A stretch of 64,000 nt of DNA, from positions 8,804,001 to 8,868,000 of the forward strand of contig NC_079887.1 in the NCBI RefSeq assembly GCF_029227915.1, in the 5' to 3' direction. A model generated the notes under the pieces. That model had not been told where the DNA came from. It searched no databases and saw nothing but the letters and a program-made list of their open reading frames with translations. Numbering within the stretch: the stretch's first letter is position 1; every line of letters starts with the position of its first letter. The DNA comes from Hydractinia symbiolongicarpus (lineage: Eukaryota; Cnidaria; Hydrozoa; Anthoathecata; Hydractiniidae). Of the stretch, positions 44,933 to 57,684 are shown in pieces. A program made the position numbers and the translations under genes.

Positions 44933-47900
44933 ATGGTGAAAATTCCTTCGACGCGAAGCCATCTTTTGTTTCTATTTTTCATTCTCGGTGAGTTCTTAAT
45001 TTCTTTTTTTATTCATTGTTTGTCTTTTTTTGTTTTTATAAAGTTTGTCCTTTTTTAAAACCTTGTTTTTTACACATTTCCAGCGATTTTTTAGATAATA
45101 TTCCGATATTTGATAACATATGTAACTTCAATTTTAAATCAAATTTAAAATTACACGTTCGCGAAATTTTCTATACCAAACCCTTATCGAAATAAAAGCA
45201 GTTAAACATTGCTGGCTTCTGGCTAAATTTTTTCATAACATTTTCTAATTGTTCCGCAATCAGGAAATAAAAAGAGAACAAAATTATTAAGAAGAAAGTC
45301 CATGTTCCAAATCTGACAGCAAAGGCTAGTGTCGGGTTACATGAGGGTTATGCAATCCACACATTTGTTGCGAATGACAGTGCTTGCGTGACGCAAAAGA
45401 AAAATTCAATTGACTTGTCCTGTGAACGAATTAAGAAAAACAACACCAATCGAGGTGAGAGAAAAATCTCTACGTAAACATCTTAATAACGAAGTTAGCA
45501 TGTAAATATCCAGTTGATATTTTAAAAGGAAAAAAATCATTTGAAAAGCAAAGAGAAAGGCAATTATTAAGGCTGTAATTCAAACCATTGCGAAAGTTTT
45601 CTAAATATAAAATCATCTAAACCACTTGATGCTTAACCAAAAAAAAAAAAAATTCATGCGGTTGCTAGATGATGTCACTTATGGAAATGAAGAGCTGATG
45701 GTCAGAAAGCAAAACACGGAATTAAAAAAACAACTGATTTGATTCGTTAGCCTCCTTATTCAGAAATCGCATCTTAAAACAATATATGAATTACAAATGC
45801 TTAAACTTGATAGAATGAGTTACTACTCAAACGAACAAATATTTTAAACTAATAAAATTTATTAGTTTCCAATAACTAAAAATGAGAAATTTAACAGGCC
45901 AACAAACGAACTTGTCGGGAAAATTAGTATAAAAAATGCACACAAAATAATTATCCTGCGTTTACTCATTCATCATTTAAGATTTTAAGAGCGTTTGCAG
46001 CGTGTTTTTAGTACCGGTAGCTGATTACCACACAAAGAGAACCAGATCCGGTTTAACGTTGCACAAAACGAAGTTGCGCTGGTGATGAGATAAATGCGAT
46101 ATAATTAGTTTGTGAAAACTAAAATTTACTTCATTGTCGCCATGAGAACGTCACAGCATGAAATTAATGCTTGTTGAGGATCAGGTTTAGCAGGAAGCAG
46201 GTTCCCACAGGGATTTAAGTATCTTTAATTTCCTCTTCTGGCTATAACGTTGGTCACGCACGGCTTGGTGATGTAATTTCAGATTGGCGCTGTCATCTTG
46301 TACAAAAACCAGTAAAAACATTTCGTGTATAATTGTATGAATATTTCATAGTTAGCATAAAAGTAAATTGTCATATCATTATATATTGTTGACATTCTTC
46401 CCCAGTCTTCGAAAATAAATTTTAATGATTAACTTACATCTGATTAGCTATTAAATGGTAAGATAACGTGGGTTATCCACATGTGGTAACTGGACGATGG
46501 GAGGGGCTTACACAGGTGGCTATAACAACTCGCGGCGAAACGCGTTTGAAGTAGCAGGGTGAATGACACAAGATTAGTGACATGAGTCAAGTCATACAAA
46601 ACAAGAACAATAACCCTTTGTCTTTTGTTTACGAAGATTGGCAACAAATGTGAAAGGAGATAAAATCTTGTATTTAGAAAATATTTGTCTATTTTCGTTC
46701 ATCAAGTCTTTCTGCTTTTGTTTTTTTCTCCTACAAAAACATATCATGCGCATTGGATTTTCATCTCGATGTCATCGTATGAACCAGTTCTTAGTAAAGC
46801 GTTGCAATGACGCCCGACCCTGCGCCACTATACTGGTCTTTTGCGAACAAATATTTACGCATATTTGTTGGCAAAGGGTTTATAGTTTTGAAAACTAAAA
46901 TCTGTATACAGGAGTTAAATAAGATTTTGGTATGTTTTCTCATTAACATAATTCTTTTTTAATTAACTGTTACATGAAATAGGCAAAAATGGTAAAAATT
47001 TCTATGTTAGGGATGACTTCCTTTGGTTAGGTGCTTAAGCTTCAAATTTAACTGTAAAAACGATCTTTTTCAATTTAACGTCACTAAAAAAATTTCCGTT
47101 TACGTAAAGTGATCTAAAAATAGCCACAAAGTTGGCAAAAAAATCGGACTTAAATGGAGTATGACAAATAGTTATTCGTGCGCAGGAATTTAGGTATTGT
47201 TGAAAAGTTTGTCAGGTTAAACAAAAATTTTCAATGTGTATTTATACTCAGATCCGGTGTGGAATTAAAACTGTAAACATAAAATAAAATGGAGGCAACA
47301 AATTATTATTTTAACACCTCTGGTAATGCCTTCAAAGAAATAATATTTGCTTTTTATGCTTTTTAAAAAATATTGAACTGTACTTTGTTTTCTCTTTTTG
47401 CCATACAGTGACAAAAAATATGATGTCAGCATGCTCAAAATAAACTTCAATATTTCACAATAGTATAATTGGTTTAAACCATTTTTTCTTAAGCACTACA
47501 TTCTCTTTAAAGAAGACACTTGCACTGGCACTGTAACGTAAACAAATTTGCAGGTCGAAGCAAATTAATGCATGCGCCTAAAATATATCTCGTGTAACCA
47601 CGACATGCTAAATGTATTGCAACTTTTACAAGTTCTGTGTTTTTATAAAAGCATGTGAATTATAGTTGGACAAAACTTTACTTTTAACACACAATCTTTT
47701 AACTTTAGATTTCCATATTAATGCATTTTCTTTACAAATTCAATTCAAAATCTTTTTTTTCCCAACTGCGGCTGTTATTAAAGGGACTTAATTTCGTGTA
47801 TTTTTTGGCTTTTTTGATCGCAATAGATTGCATTGTATGCGTCTCAAAAGAATTGCTCGTGTTCCCAAGCCTTAGTCTGAGAGTGACAAAGCATTTTAAA

Positions 47901-50527
47901 ATTTGATTCTAGAAAGAGTAACAGGACAGAATTTAATTCACGTTAATTTTCGATTGAATTTCCCATGTCAATTTCTTTAATCACAACAAAAAACAGCATT
48001 TATTTCTTCCTACCAAAGACATTCTTTTCGTGCAATTGTCAATTCTAAATTTTATTGACATAACGGTCTGAAATTTCTAACCACAATGTTAAGCTGAAAC
48101 AGACTAAAAATAAAATCAGAAACTTCAAAAGATTACACATTAAGCAAACATTCGCTCTGTTTACGGTTTTATCAGCGTGTCGATGACATTCAAAATACTC
48201 TGAGAACCACACACTGTACACGACTCAAAAAATACCATAGTACGTTTTCTTCTTTAGTGATGCAAAACAGTGCTAAACATTTCACCCTAAATTGTTCCAA
48301 CCGCTTACCAATTTTGCCGAAATTTCTTCCTTTAAGGGCTATTGATATTCTAAAGTTCTTAATACACGTTACTAAATAAGGCACAGAGCACACTTCTATT
48401 TTTAAAGCTTATTTTCTACGAAAAAAAAAACAAGTTGATAATGATGTAGTCATGTAAAAATATTTTTAACCATTAAGTTTCGAATCTAGTTGTCATTACC
48501 TGTAATTGGAAGGTAATAGGAATAAAGGTATATATTATGATTCTTATAATTTATGCTCTGTATTTTTCCCCAATTTAAGCTGTAAAAAACTTTTTTTTTC
48601 AGTTTCCATGGCAACAGCAAACAAAGCTATTATTGAAAAAGAACGCAGCAGGCGAAACCCAACACATAGACGGGAGTTGGAGGCGCAGTTTCTAGCATCA
48701 TTAAAAGTTGTAACGAATTTTCTACCACAAAAATCGTTCTGCAAGTTATTGGACCACTTTTTAGAGGAACGGAATATCAGCTTTGTATCTTTCTTTCAAA
48801 AGTTTCCATTTAACAACTCGAAGGAAAAAGCGTGCAGAGATGTGAAGCTGAAGTACAAAAAGAACGCAAGAGAAGAAAAATCTTTAAGAGAAAAGGACCT
48901 TGTGTTTTTATTTACTCGATTATACAATACTTTACCGTTGCCGTTTCAGTGCAACATACTAACAATGACTACGTTAAAACAAGTTGAAAAAGCGAGGCAG
49001 AGTCGACAAGAACATGCGAATGGAAAATACAGAAGTACATCTCAAATTTTGAATAGGCTTTTAATGAAAGATATGAGTGAATTCCCAAGAGGAGAGACTC
49101 AAAGAAAAGTCGGAAATTTAGTGAAGAAAACTGAAGATAAGCTAGCTCGTCAGCATGATATAATTCCGATCGCCCGACAGTGCAGCAAGTTAATACGAGA
49201 GCAAAACGCATACACCGACACGGTCAAATTCATAGTCCGAAAAACAAACCAAACCCAACCCAAAGTGATAGAGCGAAGAATACTACGTATTTTAAAGCGC
49301 GTTATGGAATACTACACGAAAGAACATGGCATTAAAACTGATATTGATCCATATTGGACTACGCGGGTTGATTCAATATTTCATGCCGTTGTAACGAATA
49401 CAAAAATTCTCCGCACCAAGTATATCTTCTATACCAATGTATACTTACTACTACCAAATTCTGGTCCACGAAATGCTAACACTGTACTGTCAGCTTTATA
49501 TCTTTATGGAAAAAAGAAATTAAAAAAGTATTTAAACGCACACGTTCGTTTTGTACCTTTTTTTCAAAAACAAGGAAAGGATGCAGTCAGACGCAATCTA
49601 ATACCACAATCTATTTTTCCCGAATATATCACACCATATTTTGAAAGTCTGTCTCGACCGCAGCAATGTTTGATCGTGCAGATGCTGTCTGCGTATACGA
49701 AGAAAAGCAAGGAAGACATGGTTCAATATTTGCTTGACAATGGCCGAATTAAAAAAGCCATATGTGTACATGCACCAGATACTACCTCACAAAGCAAAAC
49801 TAGTGAACGCACCAGGTTGATCGATAATACGAAAACGACTGTAGCAACCACTGCGTACAATTTAAAACAGAACATATCGTACGACAACGTCACGGCTACA
49901 GCAACAATGACAACGAAGGCGACGACAGTTGAGATTATGATGATAGTTTCGTTAACATTTGTATTAATCGCCGTCGTCGTGTTTTTCGTCATATGCGGTA
50001 TGTTTTGTCACAGACGGCAAAAATATAAGCATAACCAAGCCACCTACGTCTCGACGTACGATAAAGAAACATCAGATTTGCATGCGTACTACGTAATTAA
50101 AGAAACTGCGAAGAACTGCCAACACTCCATTGGAGATGATATAAACGTATCCAGGGAGAACATAAACAATGACAACGCACTCAGTGATACAAGCAGTGAC
50201 AGGAGCACTGATAGTAGCATTCTTGATGGATTTGACAAGTTTCACCCAGGTGTGAAACAAACAATCCAGAGTGAACAATCGCCTAAGAAATTTTTAAACG
50301 ATTCGTTGTTTTTTTCGTCGCAAATAAACGTTGAAACATTTTCCAAGTCATTGTCAAACATTCCCAACACGGACAATCAATTACCAAATATAGACAACGA
50401 TACGCCAAATATGGCTATCGATACTTCGGACATTGATACTTTAAGTTTAGATACGGAAATAACAAGCGTCAACGGCAATCAGCCATTGACGGAAGAAGAA
50501 GCGATCTCACCGGAGTCTCGTGTTTAA
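44933..50527 (+). CDS. type I membrane protein of unknown family, 2 exons
   Basis: Exon 1 is 44933-44987 (ATG in accATGG context, donor CTCG|gtgagt, phase 1). Exon 2 is 48603-50527 (acceptor tttttttttcag). The junction codon GTT completes a textbook signal peptide, MVKIPSTRSHLLFLFFILV then SMATA, with cleavage likely before NKAI. The product is 659 aa. The ectodomain (about 25-462) is basic, helical and Cys-poor, with sequons at about Asn76, 89, 234, 442 and 447 and a Thr/Ser-rich juxtamembrane stalk. Two segments share FVxFFQK (79-85 and 335-341) followed by PxQCxI (about 132-137 and 371-376), suggesting an internal duplication. One membrane helix (about 463-486, IMMIVSLTFVLIAVVVFF) is followed by the stop-transfer CHRRQKYKH. 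The 165-residue tail is Asp/Asn/Ser-rich with several tyrosines (YVSTY, YYVI). I recognise no family. A surface receptor or adhesion role is speculation from topology only. Confidence 0.8.
45275..45454 (+). other. candidate cassette exon within the 3.6 kb intron
   Basis: A 60-codon open stretch with protein-like content (VHVPNLTAKASVGLHEGYAI, then FVANDSACVTQ) ends at a good donor CGAG|gtgaga. If it starts after aaaaag at 45274 it is 180 nt and phase 1-1, so it could be included between exons 1 and 2 without a frameshift. However, the acceptor lacks a pyrimidine tract. The better acceptor (cag at 45261-45263) would lead to a stop codon. Confidence 0.22.
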
Positions 50528-53500
50528 TATATATATTAGATAACTTATTTATTTAGAAAACATAAAAGAAAAATAACTCTGAATTTTTCGTTGACCGCGA
50601 AGGGTGAACCCGTATATAAATTTTTAAGCAACTTATCTCTCAAAATGGAAAAGTTTTAATGGAAAACATACTTTAAGTACAAAAACTTTTGCAAATAAGC
50701 CTTATATTAAAAGATTTTGCGAATATAAATTTGCTGAATCGATGATCGTGAAAAGTTAACCTTAAAAGTTGATATTAATTATTAAGTCCTATACATTTTT
50801 TATCGCGAATTGATAATCTTGTAAAGTTCGAGATTTAATTTAGGCAAAAACTCGAAAATTCCGCAAAAATTTCTACCTAGCGTAAGTTTTTTCTTGCGAA
50901 AGGTTTAGCCCGCGAAAGTGTTTCTAATCTTGTTTCTTGCTCTGCGGTCAAAAATGTGGTTTATGATAAAAAAATGGTCTGTACTTAAAGATTGCGGTCT
51001 GTTGTGAAAAATCTGCATAAAGTACCCGCGATTTCTTTGCCAACACTTAACTTTTGCATGTAATTAAGCGCTGAAACCTTAATTACACAAATACCTGGAA
51101 CACATCTCGCAAATATAATTCCAGCGAAATAATCCTAACAATCCTTCTGTACAAATAAATCCAGCAGTTCATCCTTTCAAGGCGACTGCTTTGATCCACA
51201 TTTTGTCTGTTACTGTTAGTCACTTTTTCTCTTGCAATTTTACAGAGGCATGTGGCCGAGGTTGTCAGGTTAATGTTTATAGTGACTCTCCCGCGATTAT
51301 TGTCCAAAGAAGCAGTCGCAAAAATTGCGAAATTGTTCATCTCGAAAGGTAGTTTTATTGACACGAACAAAAAATGGAACGCTATTATGCCAAAACGGGA
51401 ATTTTCACAAAGCGAATTGTGAATGGCGAATTTTGTCGGCGAATGTGCTCCGAAATATCTTTTTGATTTCCACAAGAAACAAAAAATTATGTGGCGAATG
51501 ACGCTCTGATGATTGCTTAAAAGTTTACAACGAAATATTTCGCCGTAGAAAATGTTTTGTACCATACGGCGAAGAGAATTTTTCGAAGCAAAATCAAAAG
51601 AAACAAAACAGCGCATGTTCCAGATACATTTCGCCGGCGAATTCGCTCTGTGAAAATCCCCCTTAACAAAATATTAAGCGCCGGAATCTGCTGCAGACAC
51701 AAAATGTAGCAAACACATTCTTAAGGAGGTGGTTATTGCAAATATTTAATAAAAAACCAGACTGACGTTTTTGTACGGAACAACGACAAGCTGGTGTTAT
51801 TAAACAATTCTAATCCCAAATACAAACATCTTATTTTATTTACATATTTTTTTTTCCTGTTAGAAATATGAATGTTTTTACCTAGAGTCAGATAACTGCC
51901 ACTCTTTAATGACCGTCCGTTTAAATTTAAAAAAATTCCCACGTTCAAGTCGGTAATATACGATTGTATAGGGGCTGAGAGAATGACTCGGCTGTTTTTT
52001 TCAGGTAATATTCACAAATTTCTTTACAGGATGCCAACCGGAGGAAAAGTTTCTGGGTATCCCTATTTCAGAAAATCAAAATAGTAGGCACCAGTGGCTT
52101 ATCGCGCCGCAGGCTAGCGTTGTTTGCAAGAGAAAAATTTCACCAGTCTTCAAAACCTTTCATCTACTTATAAGAAAACTAAGTTTATATGCTGCATTAC
52201 TTTCTGTATTAACACGTAACTTCCCAGGAACATGTGAACATCTGTCTCATCGTTTGTTTACCTCATGCCTCCATTTTTAAATTTTTAACTCCCGCTATCA
52301 GAGCACGTATGAGCAACGTTTAGTTGAGTGATTCCCGCTGCTGACATCAGCATGCTGAGGCCTTCGTCGCTATTATCATCGCATATTAAGCACATAAAAG
52401 GTTAATGGCAAAATAGACAACCCTGGATTTTTATAAACAAGCAAAATTTATATTACAATTTCAATTATCCCAAAATGGCGACCCCAACTGCAACAAGACG
52501 TATGATATACGCAAACAACCTCGCCAAAAAAGTGTAAAAAAAGCTGAAGTTAGACACGACATATTTTGCTATTCGGATAGGCAATAATATTGATAGAAAA
52601 TTTCTCGAAATTTCAATTTTCGTTAGGTCAGTCTGTAAACACGTCCTCGCGGGCGAGATAGTAAAAAGAAAAAAAAAGTAAAAATAGTTACCAAGATGAG
52701 ATTCGAACACACGACTACTCCCGTGTCGGTGCTCACAGAGGCAAAAATTTCCATTCTTGTAGGACACATTTGCGTTTTAATACAAGCCACGAGCTTGTAA
52801 TAATCAAACAAGTCGATAGTTGGTGGATAATTTCACGGTTTCGTCTGTCCCTTCTATATCGTATGTCGTGTTTCTGTAATACGACATTTTTCTCGCGCAC
52901 AAACACAAGCGGAATATGGGTATAAACAAACATTGTCGCGGAAAATATACCTTACTCCAGAAAATTAACAAGGCACAAAATTAACGATCACGAATAACAC
53001 GAATGCCTATAACAACTTTAAAAAAAGATTTAACTTAACCAGTTTACAAAAAGCATAAAAAAAGCACGAATCAGGATATTAAAGACACAATTCGATAGAG
53101 ATGTCATCTTTATTTTGAGAATATGTTCATTGACAACCAGTTTTCTTTAAAACGTTTACAGCTGCATTCCAGCTTTAGGTGAACCGTATTAGGACTAATT
53201 TTACGTCTCGCGTGAAGCAAACATAGAGAACGAATTATTTTTTGTTAGTGTGAGTCTTGCAACGGCTAGAAGAATATATTTTTTGAAATAACCCTTTTCA
53301 ACATTCTAGATGTTTAAGTTACATTTTAATAAGGGACATTTAGTTGAGTTGGTTTTGTGCCTCGTTAATTTCCTGGAATAAGTTTACTTTCAAGATGTCA
53401 GGCGTAGATTTTGTGTGCTTTTCTTTAAAAAAAAAGAAGGCTAATAAGTGATTCTGTCATTCTAACAGAAGGCAGTTAAAGAGTGTTAAAGCTAACCCAG

Positions 53501-53845
53501 CAACAATTTTAGGCTTTTTGCGTATTTTCTAACCTTTGCCCAAACTCACAACCCATTCACTTTATTCAATTCTCGATCAAATAAATCGTTCTGTAATTCA
53601 CGTTTTCTCCAATTTTCAAGATATTTTATAAAAATCACACAAACATAGGGCGACTTTAACTAGACTTCCTTGTCAAAAAAATTTATTCTTTTAAAACAGT
53701 ACAATAATATTACTTTGAAACGATACTAAGGCTAAAATATCTAGTAACATATAAAGTATTGTTTAGCAGTATTTTGACATTATTAAAATCAAATTATCGC
53801 CGACCATTTCTTATCAATATACCTTCTTTACTAGCTATACTTTCC
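50528..53845. other. 3' flank and repeat-rich non-coding region
   Basis: Begins with the 3' UTR of the membrane-protein gene; no exact AATAAA was spotted close to the stop. From 50.6 to 51.7 kb, gcgaaa/ttcgc-rich sequence suggests old MITE material: atacctggaac at about 51090 mirrors gttccagatac at about 51616. The 177-codon minus-strand frame at 51.1-51.6 kb falls in this repeat and is not called. Confidence 0.4.
52660..52745 (-). repeat. possible tRNA-derived SINE fragment
   Basis: On the minus strand agcaccgacacgggagtagt, then cgtgtgttcgaatctcatct, then tggtaac resembles the anticodon-to-T-arm half of a tRNA with a B-box-like gttcgaatc, followed by TTTTTACTTTTTTTTT. A convincing A box and acceptor pairing are missing, so it is not called a tRNA. 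Confidence 0.4.
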
Positions 53846-54148
53846 AAAAAAAATTAATGAATATAATTAAAGAATATAGTAAATTAAAGAATATAGTAAA
53901 AACAACAAACATTTGTTCCCTTTACAGTTGACACAAAAAGCTGCGGTTTATAAGAAATTATACATAGGAATACAAAGACATTATATTTATAGTTAAAAAA
54001 AATTAATGAATATAATTAAAGAATATAGTAAATTAAAGAATATAGTAAAAACAACAAACATTTGTTCCCTTTACAGTTGACACAAAAAGCTGCGGTTTAT
54101 AAGAAATTATACATAGGAATACAAAGACATTATATTTATAGTTAAAAA
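53846..54148. repeat. perfect 149-bp tandem duplication
   Basis: 53846-53994 and 53995-54143 appear identical base for base by eye. Within each unit attaaagaatatagtaa is itself repeated twice. Either a very recent duplication or an assembly artefact. Confidence 0.95.
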
Positions 54149-57100
54149 GGGAAACCGTAGGTGTTGAAAACACAATTTGCAATATTTTTCTGCTGTAAAG
54201 AATTCCGTAAAATAGACGTCATAAAAGAACAAGGCGTATACAGTGATATAACCATCATATAAAATATGAAATCGTCGTGATAAAGTTGTCCAATTCACAG
54301 TTAGGTTCTGACCAAAAATATGGCCACATTAAATTACTACACAATTTTAACAAATCCTAATTTAAGGAAAGGATAAATCCCTCAAAAAAAAGTGTCAAAA
54401 ATTTTGACAAAAAAAAAAAAAAAAAAAAATCCAATTTTATAGTCATTCGTGAATATAAGTAGTTGTGTTTTTCTGATTTTTCTTTAAACACGAACAAACT
54501 ACGATGTACTTGTGGGTAGATATATGGCAACCTGGTCTTAACCAGCTTCATATCACTTTGGAGTGTGGGCTCTATTAAGACATGCTTAAAAAGGATTCAG
54601 TGAAATAAAGAAGTGAAGTTTCATGCAAGTCAGAAGAAGACAATTTGTGGTTGATTGAGGTTTTTAACTTAAAAATGATTATAGGTTTTTATCGCATTGA
54701 CACGATTTTTATTATAGCTAATCATGTTGATAGCTTGGCATGATATTAATTTGCGAACTTGCTTTTAATTCGAGGCTGCTGTGAATTCATATGTTTTTGC
54801 GAAAATGAGGTTACTGTGTTTTTAAACCAGATGTTTTCACATATTTTACTCATGTGGAATTGAGATATCCATGCATGTCTCCTGCGTTAACAGAAACTTA
54901 CTAGTAAGATTTAGGATTTTATCCGAGATCTTTTTAAAGCCGGTCGCGTCTTTCTTCTTCTTCTTCGACCGTTTTTAAGCAAATGCGCAATTTTATCAGT
55001 CACACCTAGCCCCATGCACGTTTCATACTTTATGAAACAATTGTACCTATTCTTTATTAAGACAGTATTATTTAATTCTTACAGTTAAATAAAGCAATAG
55101 GAAATTGTTTCAATTATTTTAATCAGACTGGGCCAAGTTTAGGGACAGGTTTTCGACAAACCGGCTTCGGTTTGGCACACGACATGCTGGCTAGCTAAAC
55201 ACAAGTTATGTTGTTGTCTCTATCTGTGGTAAAAGTAGGGATATCTATTATCTTTTGTTTTACAAAATATACAACTGGTTGCTTCCTGATGGTTTATTGA
55301 CCCTGGCTTTGTGTGGCTAGCGACTGAGAAAAATGGTAGCTAAACAAAAAAGTCACAATAGGCCAAAAGACATAAAAAAGGTGTTGCTGATTGGACAGAG
55401 CTTTAATCAGTATAATTGATAGCAGTATAAAGTCAACTTGCAAAAAGAATGCCAAGCAATTGAGCTTTGCGAGCGAAGCAAAATTGTGGAGCACGTTTGC
55501 TAAACGCGAAAGAATTATTGAGATTCTTAAAATTTCGATAGCAAAAAATTCTTTATAAAATCAGCGTAAAGAAATAGGACCGATATTTTTGCACATAAAG
55601 CTAGGGTATCTTTTTAGTAGAAAAAATAACTTTGGACCAAGGGGCTAGAGTAAAAGTCTACTGTTGCTTCAGGCATTTATTCATGTTGTTGCAAGTATAT
55701 CAATGATTCTAGCATAGATATCTTTTTATGGCCAGGCTAAGGTGGATTGATATGATACGTACTTAGCTTTTATATGCAGCCTGCCAAAATCTTAGGCTGC
55801 AAAACTCCCAAATCCTCAAATATTGGCTCTTACTTGAAACTATTATTTAAATTTCTTTGAAATCTTTATAATTATTAATCCTGAAAATCAACGAAAGCTG
55901 ATGAACAAGGATCTTCAACATTATGCAAGACAGTGTTTGAGCCAAAATTGTATGCATTAATTAGTTCATATTACTTGTTACACATGCAACAACATAGATG
56001 GCAATACTTGTTTATGCTAAAATACATGATGACAAAAGTATCAGCTATATCTATGTTTAGGGCGAAATTAGATATAATAATATATATTTGTATTTTGGAA
56101 AGTCAGCTCTAAATATCATCCCTCAAAGGCACTGGAAACTTCACTATATAAAAATGTTTTCTTTTTCTTTTGCATTGCGTACAATGGGAGTGAGTGATGT
56201 AATCTTTCAATGCATGTGATAAAAAGAAAGCGAAACCGTTATTGCTTTTTCTGCCAAAAATTTAAAGGTATTTAATAAATCTTGATGGTAAAAAGTCACG
56301 CTTGATTAACTTTATGTTTTGCTCGATGGACCAATCAAATTTATATTCTTTGTTTTGTAAATTTTATTTGCTTTTGTTATGCTAATTAGTAGCAGCACAT
56401 GTTCTTGTATGAAGTGAAGTTTGACGGGAGTCGTGTAAAATTTTCTTCGCGAGCAGAAGTGTGTTTTTCGCGTTCCTAAAGAAGTGTTATTTACGTTTTT
56501 TCACATTGATAAGGTTAAAAAATTGTTTCGATTTGTTTGTTTTTGTTTTGCTAGTATTTTTACGTGAAAAAAATAATGCTTTGTTGGTCTTCTGTTTCGT
56601 GGAACAAATGTCATAAAGTTTCATAGTGGAATTCCAAAGTGTGTTTTTTAAGTTGATACATACAAAAAAACATTAAAAAGAGAAAGAACAGGCTCTTAAT
56701 TTTAGTATTTTTGCCATTGTTTGTTGCAAATTTTACTGAAATTTTTATACATTAATCTACCAAGGGTGTTGCAAATTTTACTGAAATTTTTGTACATTAA
56801 TCTACCAAGGCAATGAAGGGGTGGACAAGAATAACTATAAACAAATTTACAGAATTTAAAATGAATGGTTCATTTTTTGAAAGCATTTAAAAAACAACAA
56901 AAACTAATAAAATATAAGGAGCAATGATCAAATTTATGTCGATTATTTCTATACTTTTTGATTCCAGCGACAGAGCGAAACATTTTTAACGTGGAAGGGA
57001 ATCAATCATTCGATAGTGCAATTGCCAACTACTTCACTGAGTACTGTAATTAATTATAACAAATGACTATGTTTTAACTTAGCTACGTACACTGGCCTTT

Positions 57101-57157
57101 GGATGCGGAACTGGTCCTTAAAGGACGACCCAATAAAAGACAGGCAAGTGCGTTTGT
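54149..57157. other. no gene recognised
   Basis: AT-rich non-coding sequence with a poly-A run at about 54409-54429 and a 45-bp direct tandem duplication at about 56722-56811 (gttgcaaattttactgaaat, then wttttrtacattaatctacc), the copies differing by one base. Confidence 0.45.
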
Positions 57158-57203
57158 AGTCCTTTGTTAATAGTCAGGACAAGCCAACTATTAACAAAGG
57201 ACT
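57158..57203. repeat. 17-bp perfect hairpin
   Basis: agtcctttgttaatagt (57158-57174) and its exact inverse (57187-57203) flank a 12-nt loop, caggacaagcca. Confidence 0.8.
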
Positions 57204-57353
57204 GTCGTACTTTCAGAAATACGTGTCATAAGATGAAACACGCCTAACTGCGCAAAAGGGCTCTAACCCTTTCAAAAAAGGGCGCTAAAAATTTAACTAC
57301 GTGAAGGAAATAACGTCAGATAAAAATCAAAGTAAAAGGTATAGCCACAATCA

Positions 57354-57530
57354 CCGACAAAATATTTGGAACTTTGGAGGAAAATCTTCTTTTGGGCCCC
57401 CTTCCCCCTATTTCAATGAAGCTGGCCTGTATACTGGTCATAGGGCACCTTGCAACATTGAAATAGGGAGAAGGGGGTGTGAGCAGGGTAAAAACATGTG
57501 AATGTGAAAAGTTCCAATATATTTTGTCCG
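57354..57530. mobile_element. 177-bp foldback MITE
   Basis: Outer arms ccgacaaaatatttggaact and agttccaatatattttgtcc, and inner arms ccccttccccctatttcaat(g) and (c)attgaaatagggagaagggg (one mismatch), make a nearly full-length hairpin with a short centre. Non-coding. Confidence 0.75.
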
Positions 57531-57684
57531 GGATTGTTTGAGAAGAGAATATTGTGGAGACTTTGCAACCAAAAATATTTGCGAAACTTTTTATACTTGA
57601 ATTACTGTCTTAAATCAACGACATGCTTCTCTTTATTGTTATAGTGTATAACACACACAAAAAAATAATGAGAACAAAAGAAAA

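Noticed and set aside
48506-48602. Upstream extension of the large exon to the ATG at 48506
   Set aside because: This stretch ends in a long pyrimidine tract plus cag, an acceptor site, and exon 1 at 44933 supplies a signal peptide in matching phase.
51083-51616. 177-codon open frame on the minus strand
   Set aside because: Lies in gcgaaa/ttcgc-rich repeat-like sequence, shows no domain, and has no supporting splice or start context.
52660-52745. Possible tRNA gene on the minus strand
   Set aside because: A B-box-like segment is present, but acceptor stem pairing and an A box are missing; more likely a SINE fragment.
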